From positions 1 through 24,684 of the forward strand of contig CANTEO010000040.1 of assembly GCA_947652855.1 (NCBI GenBank): a stretch of 24,684 bases of DNA, given 5' to 3'. Origin of the DNA: an uncultured Roseburia sp. (GTDB lineage Bacteria; Bacillota; Clostridia; Lachnospirales; Lachnospiraceae). Position numbers and translations under genes: made by a program. The notes under the pieces were generated by a model. The model saw nothing but the letters and a program-made list of their open reading frames with translations, had not been told where the DNA came from and did no database searches. Shown piece by piece: positions 14,764 through 21,556 of the stretch. Position 1 is the first letter of the stretch. Each line of letters starts with the position of its first letter.

Positions 14764-14806
14764 CTCCTTACATTAAACTTGCATCACCTCTCCTTACATT
14801 GAACTT
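14764..14806 (-). repeat. Tandem 17-bp direct repeat carrying duplicated ribosome sites, with a 3-codon uORF
   Basis: Plus-strand ctccttacattaaactt (14764-14780) and ctccttacattgaactt (14790-14806) differ at one base and have a 26-bp period. On the minus strand each gives AATGTAAGGAG. The upstream copy runs into AAGGAGAGGTG directly before ATG (14782-14784), which opens ATG-CAA-GTT-TAA (Met-Gln-Val-stop). The downstream copy provides the site for the peptidase TTG. Confidence 0.6.
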
Positions 14807-14813
14807 AGATAGA

Positions 14814-14842
14814 ATTATAGCGTCCGTTCTTTCATTTGTCCA
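14814..14842 (-). promoter_or_regulatory. Sigma-A-type promoter of the Tad operon
   Basis: On the minus strand TGGACA (14837-14842), a 17-bp spacer and a perfect TATAAT (14814-14819) lie 60-90 nt upstream of the first Tad gene. No sigma-28 signature is present, so pilus genes and flagellin appear to use different sigma factors. Confidence 0.8.
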
Positions 14843-14878
14843 TAGCTTTACAGACATTTTTTTAATTTTGTGACATTT

Positions 14879-15151
14879 TCACAACATATTGTAAAACAAA
14901 ATTCCAAAAAGCAACGCAACCCCGCCTGTACCAAGGCTTCCGACTGTCAAAACACTAATGGGGTTAATCCCTACCGCGCCTTCCATCCCCGCTTTTGCCA
15001 GGAGCATATTCAATAGATAAATCGCCATGACCCCCAAAACAGTCCGAACCAAAAAATTCAGCACAATCTCTGCCTTCCGCTTTAAAAAGCCAATGGCAAG
15101 CACAGCCACGCAAACCGCCGCCAAAGCCAGCATCCCAATTTTTGTATCCAT
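14879..15151 (-). CDS. bofA: BofA-family protein (pro-sigma-K processing inhibitor type)
   Basis: In Bacillus, BofA is an integral membrane protein that holds the SpoIVFB protease inactive until the forespore signal arrives. The roughly 90-aa product has two N-terminal hydrophobic helices and the family's C-terminal signature VGINPISVLTVGSLGTGG followed by VALLFGILFY. Length equals that of the Bacillus protein when started at the ATG at 15151, which has AAGGATG just upstream. The open frame reaches 15199. The gene supports an endospore-forming host. It is divergent from the DUF2508 gene, whereas the yaaL-bofA pair of Bacillus is co-directional. Some Clostridia keep BofA-family members without a matching SpoIVFB pathway, so the exact role is uncertain. 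Confidence 0.85.
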   Translation of the reverse strand: MDTKIGMLALAAVCVAVLAIGFLKRKAEIVLNFLVRTVLGVMAIYLLNMLLAKAGMEGAVGINPISVLTVGSLGTGGVALLFGILFYNML

Positions 15152-15212
15152 AAAAAACATCCTTGTCTCTCTTACTACAATATATACTTTCAGTTTCAAT
15201 TTATGCCTATTT

Positions 15213-15242
15213 TTGCATATTCTACATTTTCCTGACTATAAT
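15213..15242 (+). promoter_or_regulatory. Sigma-A-type promoter for the DUF2508 gene
   Basis: TTGCAT (15213-15218), an 18-bp spacer and a perfect TATAAT (15237-15242) precede a leader of about 60 nt. Confidence 0.55.
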
Positions 15243-15252
15243 GTAAGTAAGA

Positions 15253-15301
15253 GGCAGCGAAAAAGCCAACGGCGAAGCCGCTGCCATAACTTGGAAAGCG
15301 G
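15253..15301 (+). promoter_or_regulatory. Structured 5' leader with two mutually exclusive stems
   Basis: GGCAGCG (15253-15259) can pair with CGCTGCC (15279-15285). Part of that 3' arm, CCGCT (15278-15282), can instead pair with AGCGG (15297-15301), which overlaps the ribosome site GCGGGG. The second stem is only 5 bp, so a regulatory role is speculative. Confidence 0.35.
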
Positions 15302-15308
15302 GGATACT

Positions 15309-15560
15309 ATGAATCGGATTTTTAAAAAGAATGCCTGTCGTGACAAACGATATGCACTGTTATTAGAAGATCTGGATCGGACAAAGCATGACCTGGATTC
15401 TGCTTATGCGAATCTCGCCAATGTCATTGAGCCAGATTTAATCGACTGTTACATTTATGAAGTGCAGTCTGTGCAGATGCGCTATAAGTTCCTGTTAAGC
15501 CGCGTAAAGCAAATAGAGGATTCTTACGCGAAGAACCCTCTGGAAGCTTCAGGATCGTGA
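15309..15560 (+). CDS. DUF2508 (YaaL-like) family protein
   Basis: This is an 83-aa soluble, mostly helical protein. The order RYALLLEDLDRTKHDLDSAYANL, EPDLIDCYIYEVQSVQMRYKFLL, RVKQIE fits DUF2508, whose members sit beside bofA in many Firmicutes (yaaL-bofA). The function is unknown. The ATG at 15309 is taken because it matches the family start and is preceded by GCGGGG. The frame is open further upstream to 15027, but there it is the shadow of bofA. It is the only plus-strand gene in an otherwise minus-strand region of about 15 kb, and its last 37 nt overlap the end of fliS tail to tail. Confidence 0.82.
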   Translation: MNRIFKKNACRDKRYALLLEDLDRTKHDLDSAYANLANVIEPDLIDCYIYEVQSVQMRYKFLLSRVKQIEDSYAKNPLEASGS

Positions 15561-16000
15561 AACGTCTCTGTCAAATCATTTCTGCCATAAGTAATTCCGG
15601 CATATACCTGCTGCGTATTCTGCATCAAGGGCTTTGAATGATCCTGTTTTGCAGCTTCTTTAAAGGCTGCATACAGGTTCGTCAAAACATCTTTCGCCCC
15701 CACCAGCTCATCTAGGCGCTTTTTGATCACCGCTTTCGACATCGCTTCTTTTGAAAACACATAAAGCGGATATAATTCTTTTGAAATATCATAGTGAAAG
15801 TCCAGCGACTGCATCAGCTCATCAATTCCACGCCCTGCCCTTAAGGCAGCGGCGCGGAACCCTTCGTAGTCATTTTCCCGAAAGCAATCCTCTGCATCGC
15901 AAATATGTGAAAAAATAATGTCATATATCACCACGACCAATTCTCCGCGGTTGCTCTGGCTAATCCGCCTGGTGAATTCCCTTACCTTTTCCTGCTTCAT
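15524..16000 (-). CDS. fliS: Flagellar export chaperone FliS
   Basis: FliS binds the disordered C-terminus of newly made flagellin in the cytoplasm and keeps it unpolymerised until export. The 158-aa protein has the family's helical pattern: ELVVVIYDIIFSHICDAED (the usual L-v-m-Y-d-g-a region), AGRGIDELMQSLDFHYDISKELYPLYVFSKEAM and a final helix KDVLTNLYAAFKEA. A C-terminal extension of about 35 residues (YAGITYGRNDLTETF to SRGFFA) goes beyond the classical roughly 130-aa length. It begins 14 nt after the flagellin stop and is co-directional, so co-transcription is expected. The extension is encoded partly opposite the DUF2508 3' end. Confidence 0.85.
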   Translation of the reverse strand: MKQEKVREFTRRISQSNRGELVVVIYDIIFSHICDAEDCFRENDYEGFRAAALRAGRGIDELMQSLDFHYDISKELYPLYVFSKEAMSKAVIKKRLDELVGAKDVLTNLYAAFKEAAKQDHSKPLMQNTQQVYAGITYGRNDLTETFHDPEASRGFFA

Positions 16001-16014
16001 GAACGCCCGCCCTC

Positions 16015-17439
16015 TTACTGCAGAAGCTGCAGAACCGTCTGCGGAATGTCATTGGCCTGCGCCAACACAGATGTGCCGGCCTGCTGCAGGACATTATATT
16101 TGGTGTACTCCGACATTTCCTTCGCCATATCTACGTCAGAAAGGCGTGAAATCGCGTTCGTCATATCCTCATTGGAGGCGTCAAGCCCTTCCACCGCATA
16201 ATCCAGCCGGTTCTGATATGCGCCGATGGCAGAGCGGACAGACGTAGTGATCGCAAGGGCATTGTCCAAGGAAACGATGGCCCTATCGCCTCCATCCACT
16301 TTCCTAACGTCAATCTCATCCAAATAGAGCGTCTTTGAAGAAACTTCAGGAATTTTAACGTCCATCGTCTGATGCTCATTCGCCCCAATTTGCAGCGTCA
16401 TTGTGCCAATGTCAGTCACTTTCATGTTTACGTCGCCTGTCAGCCCTTCATCCAGCATGAATGTCATTTCAAATCCGTTGGCGTCTGTCACGCGCGCCTT
16501 ATTCCCGTCCATAATCAACGTCGCCTGCGGCTTAAAGGAAGAATCCAAATCCAACTCCACGTCAGCGTCTGTCCCTTGCTGCTGCTGCGCCGCGGCAAGG
16601 CCTAAAAATGCCTCCAAATCGGCATTGTCACAGACAATCTCAACCTCTGAGTCCGAGCCAAACTGATTGGACACAAACGCCACGGTATCCCCAAAAGCGA
16701 ACGCCGTCTCATCCGCTTCAAAATTCCCGGTATCCGGATCCGGCGTCGCGCCCGGAGCTACCTTTAAAAGCGTCACGTCTCCAAGCTCCGCGCATTTCCT
16801 AAGCTTTTCAAACACCGCCGCCGCGTCGTCCCCTTCCTCAATCTTGACTTCATATCCATTGATCGTCACTTTTCCTTTTGGAGCCGTCGCGCCTCCCGGA
16901 ATTGCAAATGTGGAGGAGCCTCTCGTCGCCGAGGCATTGACCGTGAGGCCATATTCCCCAACCCTGACTGCATTTGTAATGGACATCCTTGAAAAGCCGT
17001 CGCCATAGACGCGCGTGTCAGAAGTCCCGTCCAATAATTTTTTTGTATTATACTCCGTATCCCTGGAGATCCGGTCCACTTCTTCCCTTAAAGATGCAAT
17101 CTCCTCTTGAATTGCCTCCCTGTCCTCTAACTGGTTCGTGTCCGACGCACCCTGCACGGACAGCTCGCGCATACGCTGCAGTATGCTTGTTATCTCGCCT
17201 AACGCCGTGTCGGCAATCTGCAGCACGCTAATGCCGTTCGACGCGTTTTCCGACGCTTTTGCCAAGCCGTCAATCTGCGCCTGCATCTTATTGGAAATCG
17301 CCATTCCCGCAGGATCGTCTTTTGCATGGTTAATCCGAAGGCCGGAAGAAAGGCGCTCCATGGACGCGGTTAAGCCTCCTTCTGTTTTCAATAACTGCGC
17401 GTTTGTAATTACTGCTGACATATTATGGTTAATCTTCAT
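16015..17439 (-). CDS. fliC: Flagellin
   Basis: This is the filament subunit, exported by the flagellar type III apparatus. The conserved D0/D1 N-terminus runs MKINHNMSAVITNAQLLKTE, ERLSSGLRINHAKDDPAGMAI, SNGISVLQIADTALGEI and ILQRMRELSVQGASDTN, the last being the segment recognised by TLR5 in other flagellins. The C-terminal D1/D0 is SRLSDVDMAKEMSEYTK to ANDIPQTVLQLLQ. The 474-aa length includes a variable central domain of about 230 residues (roughly 165-395), acidic, with a QQQQ run. I start at 17439, where AAGGAAGGTAAAGAG precedes ATG. An in-frame ATG at 17475 is unlikely because it lies in the promoter leader. It is driven by a sigma-28 promoter, with fliS 14 nt downstream. Confidence 0.95.
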   Translation of the reverse strand: MKINHNMSAVITNAQLLKTEGGLTASMERLSSGLRINHAKDDPAGMAISNKMQAQIDGLAKASENASNGISVLQIADTALGEITSILQRMRELSVQGASDTNQLEDREAIQEEIASLREEVDRISRDTEYNTKKLLDGTSDTRVYGDGFSRMSITNAVRVGEYGLTVNASATRGSSTFAIPGGATAPKGKVTINGYEVKIEEGDDAAAVFEKLRKCAELGDVTLLKVAPGATPDPDTGNFEADETAFAFGDTVAFVSNQFGSDSEVEIVCDNADLEAFLGLAAAQQQQGTDADVELDLDSSFKPQATLIMDGNKARVTDANGFEMTFMLDEGLTGDVNMKVTDIGTMTLQIGANEHQTMDVKIPEVSSKTLYLDEIDVRKVDGGDRAIVSLDNALAITTSVRSAIGAYQNRLDYAVEGLDASNEDMTNAISRLSDVDMAKEMSEYTKYNVLQQAGTSVLAQANDIPQTVLQLLQ

Positions 17440-17522
17440 ACTCTTTACCTTCCTTGTTCTTCTGCCTCCGTGCAAGACTGTTACATCCCTGTATATGCCT
17501 ACTTTATGCCTATCTGGTTGTT

Positions 17523-17549
17523 ATATCGGTTCACAGTTCCAGTTTCTTA
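17523..17549 (-). promoter_or_regulatory. Sigma-28 (SigD/FliA) promoter of flagellin
   Basis: On the minus strand TAAG (17546-17549), exactly 15 bp, then ACCGATAT (17523-17530), against the consensus TAAA-N15-GCCGATAT. The -35 is in the final codons of the upstream DUF6240-like gene and the -10 follows directly after its TGA. The start codon is about 84 nt downstream. Confidence 0.85.
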
Positions 17550-20500
17550 ACGCCCTCAAGGAATCCCTTCGCTATTTTATAAAGCCGTGCCGTCTGAACC
17601 TCCTGCTGCTCTCCGTCGCCGGCTCCATTGCCTCCATTTTTCTTTAAGTTATGGGAAAACCGGGACAGATTCAGGCTTTTCACATAAGTGACCTGAAAAT
17701 CCACCGCTTCTTCCCCAAACCCTTCCGAAAGCTGCCCGATATGAGATTCCATTAATTCTTTCATCTTCATGTCGTCCACAGCCGCAAAGCCGGAAATGCC
17801 ATTTTCCTTTGCCTCAATGCTGGCGGCCACTTTCCCGGCCTTCGCCGTCTCAAACATGATTTCCACCATGCCTTTCTTCTTTTCTCCCCGCACAATTTTT
17901 AGGGAGATATTTGTGACCTCCCCGCCCACCATGACAGGAATGGAATATTCCTCATTTTCCGCCATCTTTCCCGCAATGGACATCTGCGCCCGCATCAGCT
18001 TCAGCTCGCGGACATCCACGCTGGTGACGCTCTCCTCCTCTTGAATCATGGTTTTCATGACATTCTCAGCCGTCTCCGCCAGCGTTTCCTGAGCGGCCGC
18101 CATTTCCTTTGGCGTTTTTACAGCCTCTCCAAACTGCTCTAAAATGCCCTTTTTAATCGCCTCAAAGTCCACGCGCTCCCCGGAAAACGCCTCTTCGCTG
18201 TTAAACATCTGCGAAAACACCTTATTGGGCCGATGCAGCAGGCGGTTCGCCGCCAAAATATTGCTTACCGTATTTGGCAGCTCAAATCGGGACAGCATTT
18301 GATACACCTCATCATCTGCAACAGCCGCCTGCTTAAACTCCTCCATCTGGCTTTTTGCATACGCGTCCTCCAATGCTTCTTCCTGCGCATTTTCCTGCGC
18401 GGCAAACTCTAGCAACGCCTGCTTTAGCTGCTCTGGCGTATAATCTTCCCAATCAGGGCTGTTAAGGAGCTTCTGCATGGTAACGGGGGTCAGCGTCTCC
18501 ATGGCGTCCCTCATGCAGCCTGACTGATATGCCGTCTCGATCTGCTCTGTAATGGACTTGCTCTCGCTATCCCCCCTGTCCACGCCCGCAAACGCGTCGT
18601 CCACAGTATAATCCATCCCGCTTTTCTTTGCGCTGCGCACCGCAGTCAGCAAATTGCGCATCGTCAGATCCGCTCCCTGGCTAATTAACGCGCCGATTGC
18701 CGCTCCGTCTGTTTTCTCAATCTGATTCATCAGCCGGTACACGCCAATGAAAGACTCCCTTTCTTCCGGCGTGATCCCATGGCTCTGCTCCAGTTTCCAT
18801 AAATATTCGCTGAACCGCTCCGTGTCAGAATCGTTGATTTCCCGACGGATTTCCTCTGCCCTGCGGTTCAACGCATCCAAGTCCATATCCAAAGGATTGC
18901 ACCCCTGGCGGATCAGCTCCCGCACCGTTCCGGGAGTGAGGTTGGAAAACGCCCGCTGCACGCGCTCGTCCGCCGCCTTCATTGTCAAGATGGCCTCTTC
19001 TGTAATGTCAAGGCTGTTATACGCCAAGATCCGCACGGCGCGCTCATTCGCCTCGCTGCGCTCCATGCCAAGATCCGTTAAGATGTCGTCCACATTGGCA
19101 AACGCCTTCTGAATAGAGTCGCCCAAATCCTTCCTTGGCGCAGTCATCAGCGCTTCGTAGCTTTCCCCCGCCTTCTCCATCTCTTTTTGCAGGGCGCTCC
19201 CCGCCTCATGCAGGCCATTCACCGTATCCAGCGAGCGGCCCCTCATGCCAAGCAGATACGCAGGCATTTGCTTTAAGTCTGAAACCTTCTGCGTCGTTTC
19301 CTCAAACAAAGCCGCCATGGAGACGTCAGCGACTTCACCGCCCTCTGACAGCAGCGCGGCGTAATAGTTGCTTTCCTGCTCCTTTAGCTTCTCCACCAGC
19401 TCTTCCAGAGGCTTCGTGTCTATCGTGATGCCTTGCTTTAACAATGCCCGGTTCGCCTCCGTCGTCATGGCAAGGCGCGTCTCCTCCAACATCCTCTTTG
19501 CCGTCAAAAACGCGATCCCTTCCGATGAAACGGCTTCCCCGCCTTTTGAGCCGGTTTTGCCCGCCGTGACGCCGTCCTTAGAAACAGCAAGCTTTCCCTG
19601 CTCCCTTAGCTTCGCGGCCTGCTCCAGGCTCTCAATCGTAAGCTCCATTTCATTTGACAATATGTAGGCGATGTCTTCATCCGTAGCCTGCGTCACGACC
19701 TCCACAGCCCGCTCAGCCTGAGCCGTCAGCGTATATTCCGGCAAAAGCATCGCGTCTTTCGGCCGCTCCCCTTCCGCGACTGCCATTGCAATTTCCGAGG
19801 CGAGAATCTCCTCCTCTATCGGAAACGTCAGCCCCATCAATTTCTGCATATAGGAAAAATTCTCCGGCGTAAGAGCGACGCCGCTTTCCACCATCCACCC
19901 TCCGTCAGCAAGCGTCTGCTCATTCACGCTTTCCCCTGCCGCCAAAATGATCTGCTCCATCTGCCCCTTAAGCGCCTCGATGTCAACCCCTTCCGACGGA
20001 AACTCTGCGCTGCTTGCGGAAAATTCAGCAAAATACAGATTCTCAACCGTCGGCCTCAAATGGTTGTCTAACATATATTTAATGGCCCCTTTCGACAATG
20101 GGGCGAGCTCCCCGGCCTGCCGATATGCCTTTAGGCCATCCGTCATATTTTCTTCCGTCAAAGGCAAATCCGCTTCTTGGAACGCTTGCTCTAACTGACG
20201 CACCGCCGCAAGGCTGCCCCCGATCTCCTCTAACTGCTCCTTTGTCAAAGAATCTCCTATGCCAGACAGATCCACGCCTGCTTTGGCAAGCTGCGCCTTG
20301 ATCTTATCCGTCACGGTAACGACCGTCTCCGTCGATGTGCTCCGCACGCAAAAGCCTTCCTCCTGCGCCCGCCTGTAATCCTCTGGCGTCATTGTGTTCG
20401 CCAATACCGCCATCTGGTCTTTCCGATCCGCCGCGCTCATCTGCCCGCTGATTTTCTGCTCAAATTCCTCTACCGCGCTTTTTCTCGACACTTCCTCTTT

Positions 20501-20653
20501 GTCATAGCCCGTCTGCCTTACAGGGACGGATTTGTCCAACGCGTCCATTTTCGCGCGCGCCGTCTCCGAAAAGCTCGTTGTCACTTTCGCTTTCCCAAAA
20601 GGCTGCTCTGCCTGCACGGCCTGCTCCAACAATGCTCCTTTTTCTATCTTCAT
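17531..20653 (-). CDS. Large DUF6240-like protein upstream of flagellin, possible FliK-type C-terminus
   Basis: The protein has about 1040 aa, is acidic and helical, and has no signal peptide. I recognise it as the DUF6240 type found in flagellar loci of Lachnospiraceae, with moderate certainty. The first 350 residues hold repeated short motifs of the form LxLTxENL (DLPLTEENMTDGL, LRPTVENLYFAE, VALTPENFSYMQ, MELTIESLEQA), and later copies include ADLTMRNLLTAV. The C-terminal 120 residues (EEYSIPVMVGGEVTNISLKI, GMVEIMFETAKAGKVAA, LMESHIGQLSEGF) read like the FliK hook-length C-terminal domain. This is an inference. Start 20653 is used because GAGGTAAAGAGG precedes ATGAAGAT, the same leader layout as flagellin. 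The ATG at 20683 has no site. Confidence 0.75.
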   Translation of the reverse strand: MKIEKGALLEQAVQAEQPFGKAKVTTSFSETARAKMDALDKSVPVRQTGYDKEEVSRKSAVEEFEQKISGQMSAADRKDQMAVLANTMTPEDYRRAQEEGFCVRSTSTETVVTVTDKIKAQLAKAGVDLSGIGDSLTKEQLEEIGGSLAAVRQLEQAFQEADLPLTEENMTDGLKAYRQAGELAPLSKGAIKYMLDNHLRPTVENLYFAEFSASSAEFPSEGVDIEALKGQMEQIILAAGESVNEQTLADGGWMVESGVALTPENFSYMQKLMGLTFPIEEEILASEIAMAVAEGERPKDAMLLPEYTLTAQAERAVEVVTQATDEDIAYILSNEMELTIESLEQAAKLREQGKLAVSKDGVTAGKTGSKGGEAVSSEGIAFLTAKRMLEETRLAMTTEANRALLKQGITIDTKPLEELVEKLKEQESNYYAALLSEGGEVADVSMAALFEETTQKVSDLKQMPAYLLGMRGRSLDTVNGLHEAGSALQKEMEKAGESYEALMTAPRKDLGDSIQKAFANVDDILTDLGMERSEANERAVRILAYNSLDITEEAILTMKAADERVQRAFSNLTPGTVRELIRQGCNPLDMDLDALNRRAEEIRREINDSDTERFSEYLWKLEQSHGITPEERESFIGVYRLMNQIEKTDGAAIGALISQGADLTMRNLLTAVRSAKKSGMDYTVDDAFAGVDRGDSESKSITEQIETAYQSGCMRDAMETLTPVTMQKLLNSPDWEDYTPEQLKQALLEFAAQENAQEEALEDAYAKSQMEEFKQAAVADDEVYQMLSRFELPNTVSNILAANRLLHRPNKVFSQMFNSEEAFSGERVDFEAIKKGILEQFGEAVKTPKEMAAAQETLAETAENVMKTMIQEEESVTSVDVRELKLMRAQMSIAGKMAENEEYSIPVMVGGEVTNISLKIVRGEKKKGMVEIMFETAKAGKVAASIEAKENGISGFAAVDDMKMKELMESHIGQLSEGFGEEAVDFQVTYVKSLNLSRFSHNLKKNGGNGAGDGEQQEVQTARLYKIAKGFLEGVKKLEL

Positions 20654-20811
20654 CCTCTTTACCTCACAGTTCACATACTTCATTTCATGCTAATCTCTAT
20701 CTATTATGTCGGTACGTTACCGGAAAAAATAAAGCGTCTCGCGCCATTTCACGAGGATGCGCCAACTGAATCCATCCGAAACGTATTTTTTTCTCGTTTA
20801 TGCTTAATATA

Positions 20812-20840
20812 TTGGTGTCACTCAAAAAAGACGGTATGCT
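20812..20840 (+). promoter_or_regulatory. Possible promoter for the XRE-type regulator
   Basis: TTGGTG (20812-20817), a 17-bp spacer and TATGCT (20835-20840) lie about 80 nt before the TTG start. Both boxes are imperfect. Confidence 0.35.
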
Positions 20841-20917
20841 ATCTTTTCTAACATATGAAAAATCATTTAAAAAGCCTTTCCAAAAGAGAGGCTTTCATCG
20901 GAAATGAGGTGTTACAT

Positions 20918-21121
20918 TTGATTTCTTATCAACCATTTTATGACACGCTTTATAAAAAAAGCATGACGGAATATGCGCTGATCTTTAAGCACGGCATATC
21001 CGCAAACACGCTGTACCGCATGAAAAAAGGCGAAGCGATCACCACGAAAACCATTGATACGCTTTGCTTTATCCTAGACTGCACCGTGCCGGAAATCCTC
21101 GAATATAAAAAGCCGACTTAA
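20918..21121 (+). CDS. Small XRE/Cro-CI-type helix-turn-helix regulator
   Basis: The 67-aa product is essentially one HTH domain of the Cro/CI type: YDTLYKKSMTEYALIFKHGISANTLYRMKKGE is helices 1-3, with SANTLYRMKKG the recognition part, and TIDTLCFILDCTVPEILEY is the C-terminal part common in this single-domain family. The frame is open from an ATG at 20855, but that has no ribosome site. GAGGTG (20906-20911) six bases before TTG 20918 gives MISYQPFYDTL, a start typical for these proteins. Its targets are unknown. It is followed by a 10-bp inverted repeat and then tRNA-Pro. It could pair with the HipA-like gene, but the tRNA gene and its terminator separate them. Confidence 0.8.
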   Translation: MISYQPFYDTLYKKSMTEYALIFKHGISANTLYRMKKGEAITTKTIDTLCFILDCTVPEILEYKKPT

Positions 21122-21132
21122 ATGCAGGAAAT

Positions 21133-21170
21133 GCCAAAAGCCAGGGAACGTCATTTCTTTGGCTTTTGGC
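21133..21170 (+). repeat. Perfect 10-bp inverted repeat downstream of the XRE gene
   Basis: GCCAAAAGCC (21133-21142) and GGCTTTTGGC (21161-21170) flank an 18-nt loop, 12 nt after the stop codon. There is no U-tract, so it is either a non-canonical terminator or a protein-binding site. Confidence 0.6.
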
Positions 21171-21219
21171 GGCTTGAAACGGAAGAAGAAAAAATGACAA
21201 AATATAATAAGATTTTTAC

Positions 21220-21248
21220 TGGACAAACACGCAAATATATGCTATTAT
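21220..21248 (+). promoter_or_regulatory. Promoter of tRNA-Pro
   Basis: TGGACA (21220-21225), a 17-bp spacer and TATTAT (21243-21248), with a TGC extended -10 element just before it. The tRNA begins 33 nt downstream. Confidence 0.75.
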
Positions 21249-21281
21249 AATGAAGCACGTTTGAGAAAAGTAATTTTATTG

Positions 21282-21355
21282 CGATGCGTGGCTCAGCTTG
21301 GTAGAGCGCTGCGTTCGGGACGCAGAGGCCGCAGGTTCAAATCCTGTCGCATCGA
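21282..21355 (+). tRNA. tRNA-Pro: tRNA-Pro (anticodon CGG)
   Basis: The 74-nt cloverleaf reads directly: acceptor CGATGCG pairs with CGCATCG plus discriminator A, the D-arm is GCTC-AGCTTGGTA-GAGC, the anticodon arm is CTGCG-TTCGGGA-CGCAG with anticodon CGG (reads CCG, proline), and the T-arm is GCAGG-TTCAAAT-CCTGT. CCA is not encoded. It is a single gene with its own promoter and terminator. Confidence 0.95.
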
Positions 21356-21370
21356 CTTGTTAAAAGACGT

Positions 21371-21405
21371 GGGAAACATTGATTTTACAGTGTTTCCCAT
21401 TTTTT
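21371..21405 (+). terminator. Intrinsic terminator of tRNA-Pro
   Basis: An 11-bp stem, GGGAAACATTG (21371-21381) with CAGTGTTTCCC (21388-21398), has one T-G wobble, a 6-nt loop, and ATTTTTT immediately after. It is the only textbook intrinsic terminator I see in the window. Confidence 0.88.
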
Positions 21406-21468
21406 GTCGTTCAAAATCTGTCCTGTTTATAAAACACTTGAGATACACAGAAATCAATTTTTGCCTTC

Positions 21469-21497
21469 TTGTAATGCATGAAAAGATGTTTTATAAT
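21469..21497 (+). promoter_or_regulatory. Sigma-A-type promoter for the HipA-like gene
   Basis: TTGTAA (21469-21474), a 17-bp spacer and a perfect TATAAT (21492-21497) lie 60 nt before the start codon and downstream of the tRNA terminator, making this gene its own transcription unit. Confidence 0.7.
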
Positions 21498-21556
21498 AAT
21501 ATAATGTATTAATTTAACACAAGAAAATTTGTTATAAAGTACCAGGGGTGAGTAAG

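Noticed and set aside
15152..15236. A sigma-E-like promoter for bofA (GAATATG with CATAAATT on the minus strand)
   Set aside because: The boxes resemble sporulation sigma-E elements, but the spacer is several bases too short.
20706..20732. Possible sigma-28 promoter for the DUF6240-like gene (ACCGACAT on the minus strand)
   Set aside because: The -10 has a mismatch at a key position and no TAAA is found 15 bp upstream (TTAT instead). It is too weak to call, although a sigma-28 or sigma-A promoter there would make biological sense.
21282..21355. tRNA-Pro as an integration site of a mobile element
   Set aside because: I found no second copy of the tRNA 3' end and no integrase gene in the window, so there is no direct support.
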